64,000 bases of DNA from Spirosoma luteum DSM 19990 (GCF_000374065.1 NZ_KB893263.1:1-64000), one strand, 5' to 3'. Positions 44,341 through 55,410 are shown, numbered from the stretch's first letter. Notes: generated from the sequence alone by a model not told the origin. Numbers and translations are program-made.

Positions 44341-45400
44341 TGAGTTGTCGCTGTTGTTTAGTTAACCGGTCACGAAGACTACGGGCGAGTTCAAACTCAC
44401 CCAGAAATAAATTAACAAGTTTATCGCGCTGGGTGTTCAATTGGGTCAATGTAGATTCGACCTGATTGAAAGCGGTAACGACAGCCATTCTTTGCCCATT
44501 GAGCCTGTCTACGTCCTGTTCATGCTGACTGATTTGGCTTTCCAGAAGCGGTAAATCAACCTGTTTAGCAGCTATCATCTGCCGGTTTTTCTGAGCGCTG
44601 ACCATTTCATGTTGTAAACTAGTTAGGGTGCTTAGCAATAGTTTTCCGGATAGTAGAAAAACAAACAGGATGAAAATGAACAGACCAATCGCCTGGCTTA
44701 CCGGCTGATAGCTTAGGGCGTGGACCAGCACAAAAACAGCGGCAGCAAAGGGTAACCCAATCTCCTCCATAAATCGTCGGCCCGTTAATCGGGTATTCGT
44801 TTCATAAAAGAAAGAGGTGTGTCCCGACATGTTGAACAGACCCGCCAGAAAAACCCCGGTCGAGATCCAGTGATTTGGAAAGACACGGTACAATGTGCCG
44901 TCGACCAGGTAAAACGTGCCCATGCACAAAATAATGGATATCCCCAGGCTAATAACATGCCTGACCAGCGTAGTACGAACGGGTTGGCTATCGCGCAACT
45001 GAGTCAGTTGGTCCCGCAGACTGGTCAACTCCTTTTCCCGCCGGTCGATGCGGGGCGTAAGGGCGCGTATTTGCCCGGTATACTGCGCTGCCAACTCGGT
45101 GAGTGGAGCGGCCTCGCTGGCAAAAAAGGCACTGATTTGAGCGATCTTGGTGTCAGGCTGAGCGTAGGAAAGTCCGAATAAAACACCTTCGTCCCGCAGT
45201 GATTCTTCATCGGCGAGCCAGGCGGGTAGGGGAGCAATGGCAGGGAGGGGTAAGGAGGGGGCCAGTGCTGATGCTACGGTGTCCACCCGTAGAAAAGGGG
45301 CGGGAACAGCCACCCGTTCGCCAATAGTGGTTGCCTCTGGAATGGATGCCGGAGGATATGAATTGAATAAGGCCAGTAGCCGGTTGATAAACGTCATCAT
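44327..45400 (-). CDS. Membrane protein with flanking coiled coils, partner of the next gene
   Basis: About 357 residues from ATG 45400 (a frame opening at 45475 includes the promoter and is not used). Layout: Pro-rich N-terminal region, coiled coil near 100-145 (RREKELTSLRDQLTQLRD), membrane helices near 155-175, 185-205, 220-240 and 245-265, then a second coiled coil (about 270-350) ending in LTKQQRQLIMND. Same order of parts as the 42912 protein, although the sequences are not clearly homologous. Function unknown. Confidence 0.7.
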   Translation of the reverse strand: MMTFINRLLALFNSYPPASIPEATTIGERVAVPAPFLRVDTVASALAPSLPLPAIAPLPAWLADEESLRDEGVLFGLSYAQPDTKIAQISAFFASEAAPLTELAAQYTGQIRALTPRIDRREKELTSLRDQLTQLRDSQPVRTTLVRHVISLGISIILCMGTFYLVDGTLYRVFPNHWISTGVFLAGLFNMSGHTSFFYETNTRLTGRRFMEEIGLPFAAAVFVLVHALSYQPVSQAIGLFIFILFVFLLSGKLLLSTLTSLQHEMVSAQKNRQMIAAKQVDLPLLESQISQHEQDVDRLNGQRMAVVTAFNQVESTLTQLNTQRDKLVNLFLGEFELARSLRDRLTKQQRQLIMND

Positions 45401-45472
45401 CGAGACCCGATTTCCCGGATTTAACCCATTGATCTCACAAAAAACGGAGGCAAATAAGCCAATAGGGAGGGG

Positions 45473-45480
45473 CAAATGTA
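45473..45480 (-). promoter_or_regulatory. Candidate promoter of the membrane-protein pair
   Basis: TACATTTG on the minus strand matches TAnnTTTG, about 73 bases before the ATG at 45400. No clear -33 TTG. Confidence 0.5.
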
Positions 45481-45656
45481 ACGGATTACGGACGAACGGC
45501 GGAAGATTTTATCCGGGCTTTCGTTGACAAACCCGGCTGAAAGTAGAAAAGTATCCGACGTAAGTAAACCTTTCCTTGCTGCATCTCTTAACTAAGCTCA
45601 ACTGTTCGGAGTTATCAGTTTTTTCCTGAAAAGGAGCAGAGCATCCTAGGAAATGG

Positions 45657-46379
45657 CTACCGTTGTAAGAAGATACGCTGAAGCGCACCCCATAGCCGTT
45701 TCTTCAATGCCTGATCTGCTTCGATGGTAGGTAGTGAATCGGCCATTAGGAACGTGATGCCTTCAAACCGAACCGGCGCATACCGATCCATCATAATATC
45801 AAGATGGATACGCTCAAACGGTACGCCAAAGGTTACAAAATGATTGATGTATTTGCCCCGCAGAAGTTCGGGAAAGTCAACATCACTAACCCCGTGAAGA
45901 TTCAGTAAATCAACCCCGTTGATGTTGAGGTTCACCGCTTTCAGAATTTTTTCCAGGAATAACAGATTGCTGGGGTCTAATGCCTCATCGGCCAGCAACA
46001 ATACTTTGTGGTTCAATTGGGGCAACCGTGATTGCTGCTGAATGGGGGGCAGCACAGAGGGCACTACCGGCCGGGATGGTGGCTGAGGCAGGGGTTCTGG
46101 TTTGGCTACCAGTACCACCGGCTCGGGTTGGGGAATCGTAGCGGCAATGACCTGCTCATCCATGACCACGTCAACCGCCAATGGTTGCTCTATATCCGCC
46201 AACGAACCGGCCGATAAAGTATCTAATTCAGTCAGCAAATCAGCCGTATCCAGTAGCAGCGCAGGTGCATTTACATCGGCAGGAGTAGCCGCCAAAGTAA
46301 CTACGTCCCACGTTTCACCCGTCAGTTGAAAGAGGGATTCGTTTTGATACAGGGTTTGATAAAAATTTCTGGCCGACAT
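45657..46379 (-). CDS. Protein with HolD (Pol III psi)-like C-terminal domain
   Basis: 240 residues. The first 110 are variable and Pro-rich. The C-terminal half (about 120-240) reads LLLADEALDPSNLLFLEKIL, later INHFVTFGVP, then EGITFLMADSLPTIEADQALKKRLWGALQ, a pattern of the HolD/psi uracil-glycosylase-like fold: an opening strand, central FG turn, then a hydrophobic strand, SLP motif and final helix before a Trp. The psi assignment is inference from pattern only. It lies upstream of the membrane pair on the same strand, 256 bases from it. Confidence 0.55.
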   Translation of the reverse strand: MSARNFYQTLYQNESLFQLTGETWDVVTLAATPADVNAPALLLDTADLLTELDTLSAGSLADIEQPLAVDVVMDEQVIAATIPQPEPVVLVAKPEPLPQPPSRPVVPSVLPPIQQQSRLPQLNHKVLLLADEALDPSNLLFLEKILKAVNLNINGVDLLNLHGVSDVDFPELLRGKYINHFVTFGVPFERIHLDIMMDRYAPVRFEGITFLMADSLPTIEADQALKKRLWGALQRIFLQR

Positions 46380-46394
46380 AAAAATGGGGCAAAA

Positions 46395-46447
46395 GCAGTA
46401 AACCGCAACAGGGCTCCTATGAAAATAACCAGGTTGCGGTCTACTGC
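46395..46447. repeat. Hairpin between purA and the HolD-like gene
   Basis: GCAGTAAACCGCAAC (46395-46409) pairs with GTTGCGGTCTACTGC (46433-46447) at 14 of 15 positions. It follows purA on the minus strand and could be its terminator, although no T-run is seen. Confidence 0.55.
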
Positions 46448-46462
46448 CTGTATTGATTGGTG

Positions 46463-47764
46463 CTACGCAATGACAGCCTGCCGGTGAATAATGGCTTCAC
46501 GGTCGGGACTGGTCGAAATGAAGTTGATGGGTAAGCCCAGGGTGTCTTCCAGAAAGTAAACGTAGGTTGCCAGTTCCGATGGCACATCACTGAATGACCG
46601 AATGTCAGTCAAGTCGGTTTGCCAGCCTTTAAAGGATTTATAAACAGGCTTTACAGGCGTGTCGCACAAATCATACGGCATCTTTTCGGTTATGGTGCCC
46701 GGTCCGCCGTCGCGGTCGGGGAGTTCATAATGAGTGCATATTTTTATTTCATCGAAGATGTTCAGTACATCCACCTTCATCATCACCAGCTGCGTAACGC
46801 CATTAATCATAATAGCGTATTTGAGGGCGGGCAAATCGAGCCAGCCGCACCGGCGCGGGCGACCTGTAGTCGAGCCAAACTCGCGCCCTTCCTGGCGCAT
46901 CAGTTCACCGGTTTCATCCATGAGCTCGGTAGGGAAGGGGCCACTACCAACGCGGGTGCAATAGGCTTTGAAAATCCCAAATACTTCGCCAATCTGACTG
47001 GGGGCAATACCTAATCCCGTACAGGCACCGGCGGTCATGGTACTGGAGGAGGTTACAAATGGATAGGAACCAAAATCAATATCGAGCAGTGAACCCTGCG
47101 CCCCTTCGGCTAGTACTTTTTTGCCCGACTGAATGGCCTCGTTTACCGCATATTCACTGTCAGTCAACTGGAACTGCTTCATGAATTCCACTGCACCAAA
47201 AAACTCTGTTTCGGCCTGAGGAAGCACTGAGGCATAGTCGAAATTGTTCTGCTCAAGAATGACTTTATGAATGGCTACCAGTTTGTTGTATTTCTCCTGA
47301 AAATTCGGCGACAGAATATCGCCAACCCGTAATCCCTGCCGGGCTACTTTGTCCTGATACGTTGGGCCAATGCCCCGCAGGGTCGACCCAATTTTTGAGT
47401 CGCCTTTTGCCTGTTCGTAAGCGGCATCCAGCAGTCGGTGCGTTGGGATAATAATAGATGCCTTGCGTGAAATCTGGAGATTATCGGTCAGGGCAAGGTT
47501 GAATTTTGCCAGCCCGTCAATTTCTTTTTTGAACACAATGGGATCGAGTACCACCCCATTGCCAATGATGTTGAGGATATCGTTGCGGAAAATGCCGGAC
47601 GGAATCTGGTGCAACACGTGCTTTAACCCGTTGAATTCGAGCGTGTGTCCGGCATTGGGACCACCCTGAAAACGGGCTACCACCTGGTACTGAGGAGCCA
47701 GTACGTCCACAATTTTACCTTTTCCTTCGTCGCCCCACTGGAGGCCTAATAAAACATCGATCAT
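46463..47764 (-). CDS. purA: Adenylosuccinate synthetase
   Basis: 433 residues, GTP-dependent step from IMP to adenylosuccinate. Signature GLQWGDEGKGKIVD at the N-terminus with the catalytic Asp, GPNAGHT with the catalytic His, the GSTLRGIGPTYQDK block, EGAQGSLLDIDFGSYPFVTSS and TGRPRRCGW. Length matches the family. No recognisable riboswitch upstream. Confidence 0.98.
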   Translation of the reverse strand: MIDVLLGLQWGDEGKGKIVDVLAPQYQVVARFQGGPNAGHTLEFNGLKHVLHQIPSGIFRNDILNIIGNGVVLDPIVFKKEIDGLAKFNLALTDNLQISRKASIIIPTHRLLDAAYEQAKGDSKIGSTLRGIGPTYQDKVARQGLRVGDILSPNFQEKYNKLVAIHKVILEQNNFDYASVLPQAETEFFGAVEFMKQFQLTDSEYAVNEAIQSGKKVLAEGAQGSLLDIDFGSYPFVTSSSTMTAGACTGLGIAPSQIGEVFGIFKAYCTRVGSGPFPTELMDETGELMRQEGREFGSTTGRPRRCGWLDLPALKYAIMINGVTQLVMMKVDVLNIFDEIKICTHYELPDRDGGPGTITEKMPYDLCDTPVKPVYKSFKGWQTDLTDIRSFSDVPSELATYVYFLEDTLGLPINFISTSPDREAIIHRQAVIA

Positions 47765-47972
47765 TTACTTTTTTGATTGATTGACTATTGATACGGCTTA
47801 GCGTATATAAAATTGAGTGAACGATTTCAATGGAAAGAAGTGGATGTTAATGCTCTGACAGAAGCAAAACCACTTGATTGAAGGACAACAGAAGCGTGGT
47901 TCTGGACAACGTTACGGCACACTAGCGTAAATCGTATCCATCGTAGAGCAAATGGCCATTCATCTTCACTGC

Positions 47973-48485
47973 CTACTCGTCCATCGTCACCCCGGCTGTT
48001 TGGATATTTTTTGCAGATTCCTCTTTATTCTCACAAAAATCGCGGGCGCAGGAGCCGTAAAAAATCAACGAGTGGTGCATCACGTTAAATTTTAGCATGT
48101 CGCCCACCATATTTTGAATGTTCTGAACACGCGGGTCACAAAATTCCATCACTTTATGGCAGTCGGTACAAATTAAATGGTCGTGCTGCCGGAAGCCGTA
48201 CGACTTTTCGTACTGAGCCAGGTTACGCCCAAACTGATGTTTGGTAACCAGGTCGCAGTCAACCAGCACATCCAGCGTGTTATAAACGGTTGCCCGGCTC
48301 ACCCGGTATTTTTTGTTTTTCATGGAGATATACAACTCGTCCACATCGAAGTGGTCCTGTCGGTTGTAGATCTCTTCCAGAATGGCAAAGCGCTCGGGCG
48401 TTTTCCGAAGCCCCTTTCGCTCGAGGTACGCGCGAAAGATCATCTGAGCAGATTCTAGGTTAGTTTGAGCAGGAGCCTGTTGCAT
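47973..48485 (-). CDS. Fur-family transcriptional regulator
   Basis: 170 residues (156 if the inner ATG at 48443 is used). Winged-helix DNA-binding half with LRKTPERFAILEEIYNRQDHFDVDELY and YRVSRATVYNTLDVLVDCDLV, then the metal-binding dimer domain: HDHLICTDCHKVMEFCDP (CxxC) and GSCARDFCENK (second Cys pair). Could be a Fur, Zur or PerR type. A -7 box ends only about seven bases before the first ATG, so the transcript may be leaderless or use the inner start. Confidence 0.9.
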   Translation of the reverse strand: MQQAPAQTNLESAQMIFRAYLERKGLRKTPERFAILEEIYNRQDHFDVDELYISMKNKKYRVSRATVYNTLDVLVDCDLVTKHQFGRNLAQYEKSYGFRQHDHLICTDCHKVMEFCDPRVQNIQNMVGDMLKFNVMHHSLIFYGSCARDFCENKEESAKNIQTAGVTMDE

Positions 48486-48491
48486 AGGGGC

Positions 48492-48499
48492 AAATTTAA
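48492..48499 (-). promoter_or_regulatory. Promoter -7 box of the Fur-family gene
   Basis: TAAATTTG on the minus strand matches TAnnTTTG and overlaps the base of the ATGAATG hairpin 48506-48591. The predicted start falls at or within two bases of the first ATG (48485). Confidence 0.65.
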
Positions 48500-48505
48500 T
48501 GATGA

Positions 48506-48591
48506 ATGATGAATTATAAAGGGTGAATTGGCTTCTCGCGAAAGCCTACATTACCCTTTAGTCATCATTCATAGCTTATAATTCATCATTC
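48506..48591. repeat. ATGAATG-type inverted repeat between fur-like gene and rel
   Basis: AATGATGAATTATAA (48506-48520) pairs perfectly with 48577-48591; AAGGGT/ACCCTT extends the pairing inside, and the loop carries GGCTT...AAGCC. It begins three bases past the rel stop codon (minus strand). Confidence 0.8.
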
Positions 48592-48593
48592 TA

Positions 48594-50861
48594 TCAGTCG
48601 AATCGTACCACTTCAAACACACCCTGAACGTGTTCAAGCTTTTGTATCAGCGTATCGAGGTGGGCGGTGTCATGAACGTAGAGCCGGATATTTCCTTCAA
48701 AGATACCGTCTTTGGAATCAATCGCTACCGAGCGCATATTGATGTGCAGTTCGTTGCTGATGATCCGCGTTACATCGTTTATTAAACCAACCCGGTCGGT
48801 ACCGGTAATCCGTAAACCAGCCAGGAAAGCCAGTTCTTTCTGGGATGTCCACTTGGCTTTTATAATTCGGTTGCCGTGGTTGGACATCAGTTCAACGGCG
48901 TTCGGGCAGGTAACGCGGTGGATTTTGATGCCATCATTTATCGTTACGAAGCCAAATACATCGTCACCTGAAATGGGATTACAGCATTTGGAAAGCGTGT
49001 AGTCGATGCGATCCATGTCCTCGCCAATGAGCAACATATCGGCATCCGCCCGCTCCCCATGAATCTTTTTCAGTTCCTTTACAAACGCTTTTGCATCGGG
49101 CAGGGTGTCGGTATTGAGTTTGTTAACGCGGTTTTCCTTCGCTTCCTTATCCGCCTTGAACTTCTTCAGTTCGCTAACGTCCACGTGCCCTTTACCCACC
49201 CGGTAAAAGAAATCATCGGTCGTTTTTGACCCAAAGTAAGCCCGTAACTGGTTGATGACCTCGTTGGTCATTTCCAGGCGCAGGAGCCGCAGTTTCTTAT
49301 TGACCAATTCCCGGCCATCCGTTACAAAGCGTTTGTTATCTTCTTTTATCAGGTCTTTGATCTTGGTCTTGGCCTTCGACGTAACCACAAACCGCAGCCA
49401 GTCTTCACTGGGTTTCTGCCGGTTCGACGTAATGACCTCTACCTGGTCTCCATTCTGGAGCACGTAACTGAGTGGCACAAGGGTATTATTAACTTTTGCT
49501 GCCATACACCGCGCCCCAATCTGGGTGTGAATGTCGAATGCAAAGTCAAGGGCGGTAGCACCCCGTTGCAACACCTGAAGATCACCCTTGGGCGTAAACA
49601 CGAAGACTTCCTCGCTGTACAGATTGCTTCTGAAATCATCAACAAACTCGATAGCGGCCTTTTTGTCGCCACTCCCTGCCGATTCGATCATATCGCGAAC
49701 CTGACTAATCCATGCTTCGATACCCTCGCCGGTTTTGGTATCGTTGCCCTTGTATTTCCAGTGGGCTGCGTACCCTTTTTCGGCAATTTCATTCATCCGC
49801 TCCGTCCGGATCTGCACCTCTACCCACTGGCCCAGGCGGCTCATCACCGTCGTGTGCAGCGATTCGTAGCCATTGGTGCGGGGGGTACTAATCCAGTCCT
49901 TCAGCCGGTCGGGGTTAGGTTTGTAATGATCCGTTACGATGGAATAGGCCCGCCAGCAGGCTGCTTTCTCCTCCTCCTGTGGTACATCCAGAATGATCCG
50001 CACCGCAAACAAATCATAAATTTCCTCAAATGGTTTTTTCGATTTGTTCAGCTTCGTCCAGATCGAGTAAATCGACTTGGGGCGGCCTTTAACGACGTAT
50101 TTAAGGCCCGTTTCGGCCAGTCCTTTTTCAATTGGTTCAATAAATCGCCCAATGAAGCGGTCACGGGCCAGCCGGGTATCGCGGAGCTTCTTGGCAATAT
50201 CTTTATACGCTTCCGGCTCAACATGTTTCAGGTACAGGTCTTCCAGCTCCGATTTTATGGCGTACAAACCCAGCCGGTGGGCGAGGGGAGCGTAGATATA
50301 AATCGTTTCGGAGGCAATTTTCAACTGCTTGTCGCGGGGCATCGAGTCCAGCGTCCGCATGTTATGAAGGCGGTCGGCCAGCTTAATCAGGATAACCCGT
50401 ACATCATCCGACAGGGTCAGCAGCATCTTCCGGAAATTCTCCGCCTGCTGTGACGAACCGTATTCGAAAAAGCCCGAAATCTTGGTCAGGCCATCAATGA
50501 TCCGGGCTACTTTCGGGCCAAATGCCCGGTCTATATCGGCAATAGTGGTTTCGGTATCTTCCACAACATCATGGAGCAACGCAGCCACAATACTGGTTGG
50601 ACCCAATCCGATTTCTTCAACGGCAATCTGCGCTACGGCCAGCGGATGGTATATATAGGGCTCTCCTGAGCGCCGACGCATGTTTTTGTGCGCTTCGGCC
50701 GATGTGTTGAATGCCCGTTTTATCAGTTTGGCATCATCCCCTTTCAGCATGGGTTTGGCCGCCCTCAGCAGTCGTCGGTAACGTTTGAGGATTTCCTGTC
50801 GTTCCAGTTCTAAATCAATGACAGGTTCGGCCTGGGGGCTGGATTCGGTAACATTCATCAT
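48594..50861 (-). CDS. Bifunctional (p)ppGpp synthetase/hydrolase Rel/SpoT
   Basis: 755 residues. HD hydrolase domain (about 45-195) with HPLAVAQIAVEE and LLHDVVEDTE; synthetase domain (about 245-365) with KSIYSIWTKL and YDLFAVRIILD; TGS domain near 405-465 (VFTPKGDLQVLQRGATALDFAF); a zinc-finger-like region with KCCNPISGDDVFGF; and a C-terminal ACT domain (about 675-750). Both active sites look intact, so the enzyme should make and degrade the stringent alarmone. The minus-strand start uses the first of two ATG codons. Confidence 0.96.
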   Translation of the reverse strand: MMNVTESSPQAEPVIDLELERQEILKRYRRLLRAAKPMLKGDDAKLIKRAFNTSAEAHKNMRRRSGEPYIYHPLAVAQIAVEEIGLGPTSIVAALLHDVVEDTETTIADIDRAFGPKVARIIDGLTKISGFFEYGSSQQAENFRKMLLTLSDDVRVILIKLADRLHNMRTLDSMPRDKQLKIASETIYIYAPLAHRLGLYAIKSELEDLYLKHVEPEAYKDIAKKLRDTRLARDRFIGRFIEPIEKGLAETGLKYVVKGRPKSIYSIWTKLNKSKKPFEEIYDLFAVRIILDVPQEEEKAACWRAYSIVTDHYKPNPDRLKDWISTPRTNGYESLHTTVMSRLGQWVEVQIRTERMNEIAEKGYAAHWKYKGNDTKTGEGIEAWISQVRDMIESAGSGDKKAAIEFVDDFRSNLYSEEVFVFTPKGDLQVLQRGATALDFAFDIHTQIGARCMAAKVNNTLVPLSYVLQNGDQVEVITSNRQKPSEDWLRFVVTSKAKTKIKDLIKEDNKRFVTDGRELVNKKLRLLRLEMTNEVINQLRAYFGSKTTDDFFYRVGKGHVDVSELKKFKADKEAKENRVNKLNTDTLPDAKAFVKELKKIHGERADADMLLIGEDMDRIDYTLSKCCNPISGDDVFGFVTINDGIKIHRVTCPNAVELMSNHGNRIIKAKWTSQKELAFLAGLRITGTDRVGLINDVTRIISNELHINMRSVAIDSKDGIFEGNIRLYVHDTAHLDTLIQKLEHVQGVFEVVRFD

Positions 50862-50976
50862 TGGTGGCTGCCTGACAGCTATTTCCTTTAGGTTGTGCTC
50901 GTACTACCAAGATAACAAAATAATAATCCAAAATGGAGCAGTGAGGCACTAAAAATAAAACCTATTGGCATTTTGC

Positions 50977-51006
50977 TTGATGAGTTAAATTTTTTTAGTA
51001 GTTTTG
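50977..51006 (+). promoter_or_regulatory. Promoter of tRNA-Leu
   Basis: TTG (50977-50979), 19-base spacer, TAGTTTTG (50999-51006). Full match to the consensus; the tRNA starts 46 bases downstream of the -7 box. Confidence 0.85.
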
Positions 51007-51051
51007 CACCCTCAAAAGGCGAAAAGCCTGACTGTTTTGAGCCACTAATTT

Positions 51052-51133
51052 GCGGGCGTGGCGAAATTGGTAGACGTGCCAGACTTAGGATCTGGTGCCG
51101 CAAGGCATGGGGGTTCGAGTCCCTCCGCCCGTA
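51052..51133 (+). tRNA. tRNA-Leu (TAG)
   Basis: 82 bases with the long variable arm of class II tRNAs. Acceptor GCGGGCG with CGCCCGT, anticodon stem CCAGA/TCTGG around loop CTTAGGA (anticodon TAG, reads CUA), variable arm TGCCGCAAGGCAT, T-loop TTCGAGT. No encoded CCA. Confidence 0.95.
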
Positions 51134-51160
51134 CAATGTTTAAACCGGGCCGCCGGAGCG

Positions 51161-51223
51161 GAGCGAAAGAGTGAAAGAGCGAAAAAATGGCAATCCGCTT
51201 TTCGCTCTTTCACTCTTTCGCTC
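51161..51223. repeat. GAAAGAG-type inverted repeat between tRNA-Leu and tig
   Basis: Arms 51161-51185 and 51199-51223 are perfectly complementary over 25 bases, loop of 13. Each arm is a tandem series of GAAAGAG/GAAAGAGT units; extra units follow on the right. It lies 25 bases before the tig GTG and could serve as tRNA terminator. Confidence 0.9.
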
Positions 51224-51247
51224 TTTCACTTTTAACTAGTTACACAC

Positions 51248-52609
51248 GTGGATATCACTTTAGAAAAAGCTGACGAAACCAATGCTTCGCTGAAAATTAC
51301 CCTGACCCCTGCAGACTATAAGCCGGAAGTAGATAAAAAACTAAAGGACTATAGCCGTAAGGTTCAGCTGAAAGGGTTCCGGCCCGGCCACGTACCAGCT
51401 TCTCTGGTGCAGAAAATGTACGGCAAGAGCATTTTGGTCGATGAGATAAATGCGATGCTGAGCAAAACGGTCAGCCAGTATATCCGTGAAAATAAATTAC
51501 AGGTCGTTGGCGACCCTGTTCCGGACCGGACGCAGGCCGACCAAATCGACTGGGATAACCAATCTGATTTTGCATTTAGCTACACCCTTGGTCTGGCCTC
51601 GGAATTTGATATTGATTTCAGCGACCTTCCCAGTGTAACGCGCTACGAGATTCAGGCCGGTGAGGCTGAAGTAGAAAGTACGATTGCCGATTTGCAGCAG
51701 CGGTTCCACACGCATGGTCATGGCGAAGAAGTGGGCGACGGCGACACCATATACGGCGAACTGAAGCAGGCTGGTACGGAAGAAGATACGGCGGGTTTCT
51801 CGGCTAAAACGGCTTTCCCGATGAATCAGATGGCGGAGGATGCCAAGGGTCAGTTTGTCGGTAAGAAAAAAGGTGAACTCATTACGTTTATACTGGAAGA
51901 TGTTTTCCCGGACGAGAAAGCCCGTGCCAACGCTACCGGTGTAAAGAAAGAAGAAGCGGCCGATTTGACAGGAGAATTCACCTTTGAGATTGACGACATC
52001 ACCCGCCACGAACCTGCTGAACTGAATCAGGAGTTTTTTGATAAGGTACTGGGCATTGGCGCCGTAACGGAGGAAGAGCAGTTCCGGTCCAAAGTCGTTG
52101 AGATTATCCGGGGCAACTACAGCCGTGAATCAGATCAGTTGTTGCGGTTGGACGTTGAGAAAACCCTCATCGACAACACGCCGATCCTGCTGCCCGACGA
52201 GTTTCTGAAAAACTGGCTACTCGAGGTAAACGAAGGTAAGTTTACCCCTGAGCAGGTTGAGGAGCAGTATGATGACTTTACGAAGTCGGTTAAGCTACAA
52301 CTCATCAAAAACAAAATTGCGGATAAAGCTGATATCAAGGTTGAGCAGGACGAATTGCTGAACGTTACCCGTCAGATGGTTCGGGAGCAGTTTGGTTTCA
52401 TGGGTGGTGAAGACGAGGAGATGAACAAAACCATCGACCGTATCGCTCAGAACTACCTGATGGATGAAAAGAACAACGGTCAGAATTACACGAATACCTT
52501 TAACCGGGTGTTTGATGATAAAGTGATTGGATACGCCAAAACCCAGCTGACCGTCGTGTCGCAGGAAGTGACGGTGGATGAATTTAAGGCCCTGGTAGAA
52601 AACCGGTAA
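51248..52609 (+). CDS. tig: Trigger factor
   Basis: 453 residues, ribosome-bound chaperone with peptidyl-prolyl isomerase-like domain. Ribosome-binding loop GFRPGHVPASLV near residues 44-55, isomerase-like domain in the middle, then the helical arms and C-terminal domain. The start is GTG 51248: an in-frame TAA lies 18 bases upstream with no ATG between. Followed by a terminator. Confidence 0.95.
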   Translation: MDITLEKADETNASLKITLTPADYKPEVDKKLKDYSRKVQLKGFRPGHVPASLVQKMYGKSILVDEINAMLSKTVSQYIRENKLQVVGDPVPDRTQADQIDWDNQSDFAFSYTLGLASEFDIDFSDLPSVTRYEIQAGEAEVESTIADLQQRFHTHGHGEEVGDGDTIYGELKQAGTEEDTAGFSAKTAFPMNQMAEDAKGQFVGKKKGELITFILEDVFPDEKARANATGVKKEEAADLTGEFTFEIDDITRHEPAELNQEFFDKVLGIGAVTEEEQFRSKVVEIIRGNYSRESDQLLRLDVEKTLIDNTPILLPDEFLKNWLLEVNEGKFTPEQVEEQYDDFTKSVKLQLIKNKIADKADIKVEQDELLNVTRQMVREQFGFMGGEDEEMNKTIDRIAQNYLMDEKNNGQNYTNTFNRVFDDKVIGYAKTQLTVVSQEVTVDEFKALVENR

Positions 52610-52635
52610 CCAACGGATTCTGTAAGCTGATACAG

Positions 52636-52666
52636 GCGGCCCGGTCATTGATCGGGTCGCTTTTTT
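52636..52666 (+). terminator. Terminator of tig
   Basis: GCGGCCCG/CGGGTCGC stem (52636-52643 with 52653-52660, one G-T pair), nine-base loop, then six T. Confidence 0.85.
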
Positions 52667-52848
52667 GTGGATTATACCTGTCAGTAGTGTAGGGGATTAC
52701 ATCAAACGGCAAGTTGACTTAGTAGCATAATCAACTGAGTACCATCAACACTTTTTTCGCCTTCGCCCTAAACCTGGCAGGTAGCTATGATCCGATATTA
52801 AACGTCAGACTACCAGCGGCAGCAAACCAGCGTAAAGAAAAAATGACA

Positions 52849-52898
52849 GCAAACTAAAAAAGGGTAGCCCGGAAACGAGCCACCCTTTTTTAGTTTGC
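52849..52898 (-). terminator. Terminator of katG
   Basis: Perfect 17-bp outer stem (52849-52865 with 52882-52898) containing A6/T6, 16-base loop. Thirteen bases past the katG stop on the minus strand; also blocks read-through from tig. Confidence 0.85.
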
Positions 52899-52910
52899 GC
52901 AACGCAGCAA

Positions 52911-55208
<2,298 letters not shown>

Positions 55209-55209
55209 T

Positions 55210-55217
55210 CAAATTTA
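55210..55217 (-). promoter_or_regulatory. Promoter -7 box of katG
   Basis: TAAATTTG on the minus strand matches TAnnTTTG, 28 bases before the ATG. The -33 region lacks TTG, suggesting an activator. Confidence 0.65.
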
Positions 55218-55229
55218 GAAAAATCTTCT

Positions 55230-55277
55230 CTATAGTTTTTATCTATAGTTTTTATGAGCCTATAGCTAAAATCTATA
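55230..55277. promoter_or_regulatory. CTATAG repeat cluster upstream of katG
   Basis: CTATAG occurs at 55230, 55243 and 55260 and CTATA at 55273, so starts are 13, 17 and 13 bases apart. The 13-mer CTATAGTTTTTAT is directly repeated. It lies right upstream of the katG -7 box and is a plausible oxidative-stress regulator site (OxyR- or PerR-like), which is inference. Confidence 0.5.
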
Positions 55278-55346
55278 AACACACTACGGGCCTGATATTG
55301 GGAGAGTTACTGGTAACTTGTTCAACTACCAGATGAGCGACTAACC

Positions 55347-55391
55347 GAAACGGCGAGGGAAATCCTGTTACAGGATTTCCCTCGCCGTTTC
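55347..55391 (-). terminator. 22-bp perfect hairpin after the lipoprotein gene
   Basis: Arms 55347-55368 and 55370-55391 are exact complements with one unpaired centre base. It lies 20 bases past the stop of the reverse gene ending at 55411. No T-run follows, so it may be a transcript 3'-end stabiliser or a Rho-assisted stop. Confidence 0.65.
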
Positions 55392-55410
55392 TGCGATATT
55401 GGCCTACCGT

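Noticed and set aside
46463..46580. Possible purine riboswitch near purA
   Set aside because: No three-way junction or known core motif was found either upstream of the purA start or here.
49527..50453. 308-codon plus-strand open frame
   Set aside because: Antisense shadow of rel/spoT.
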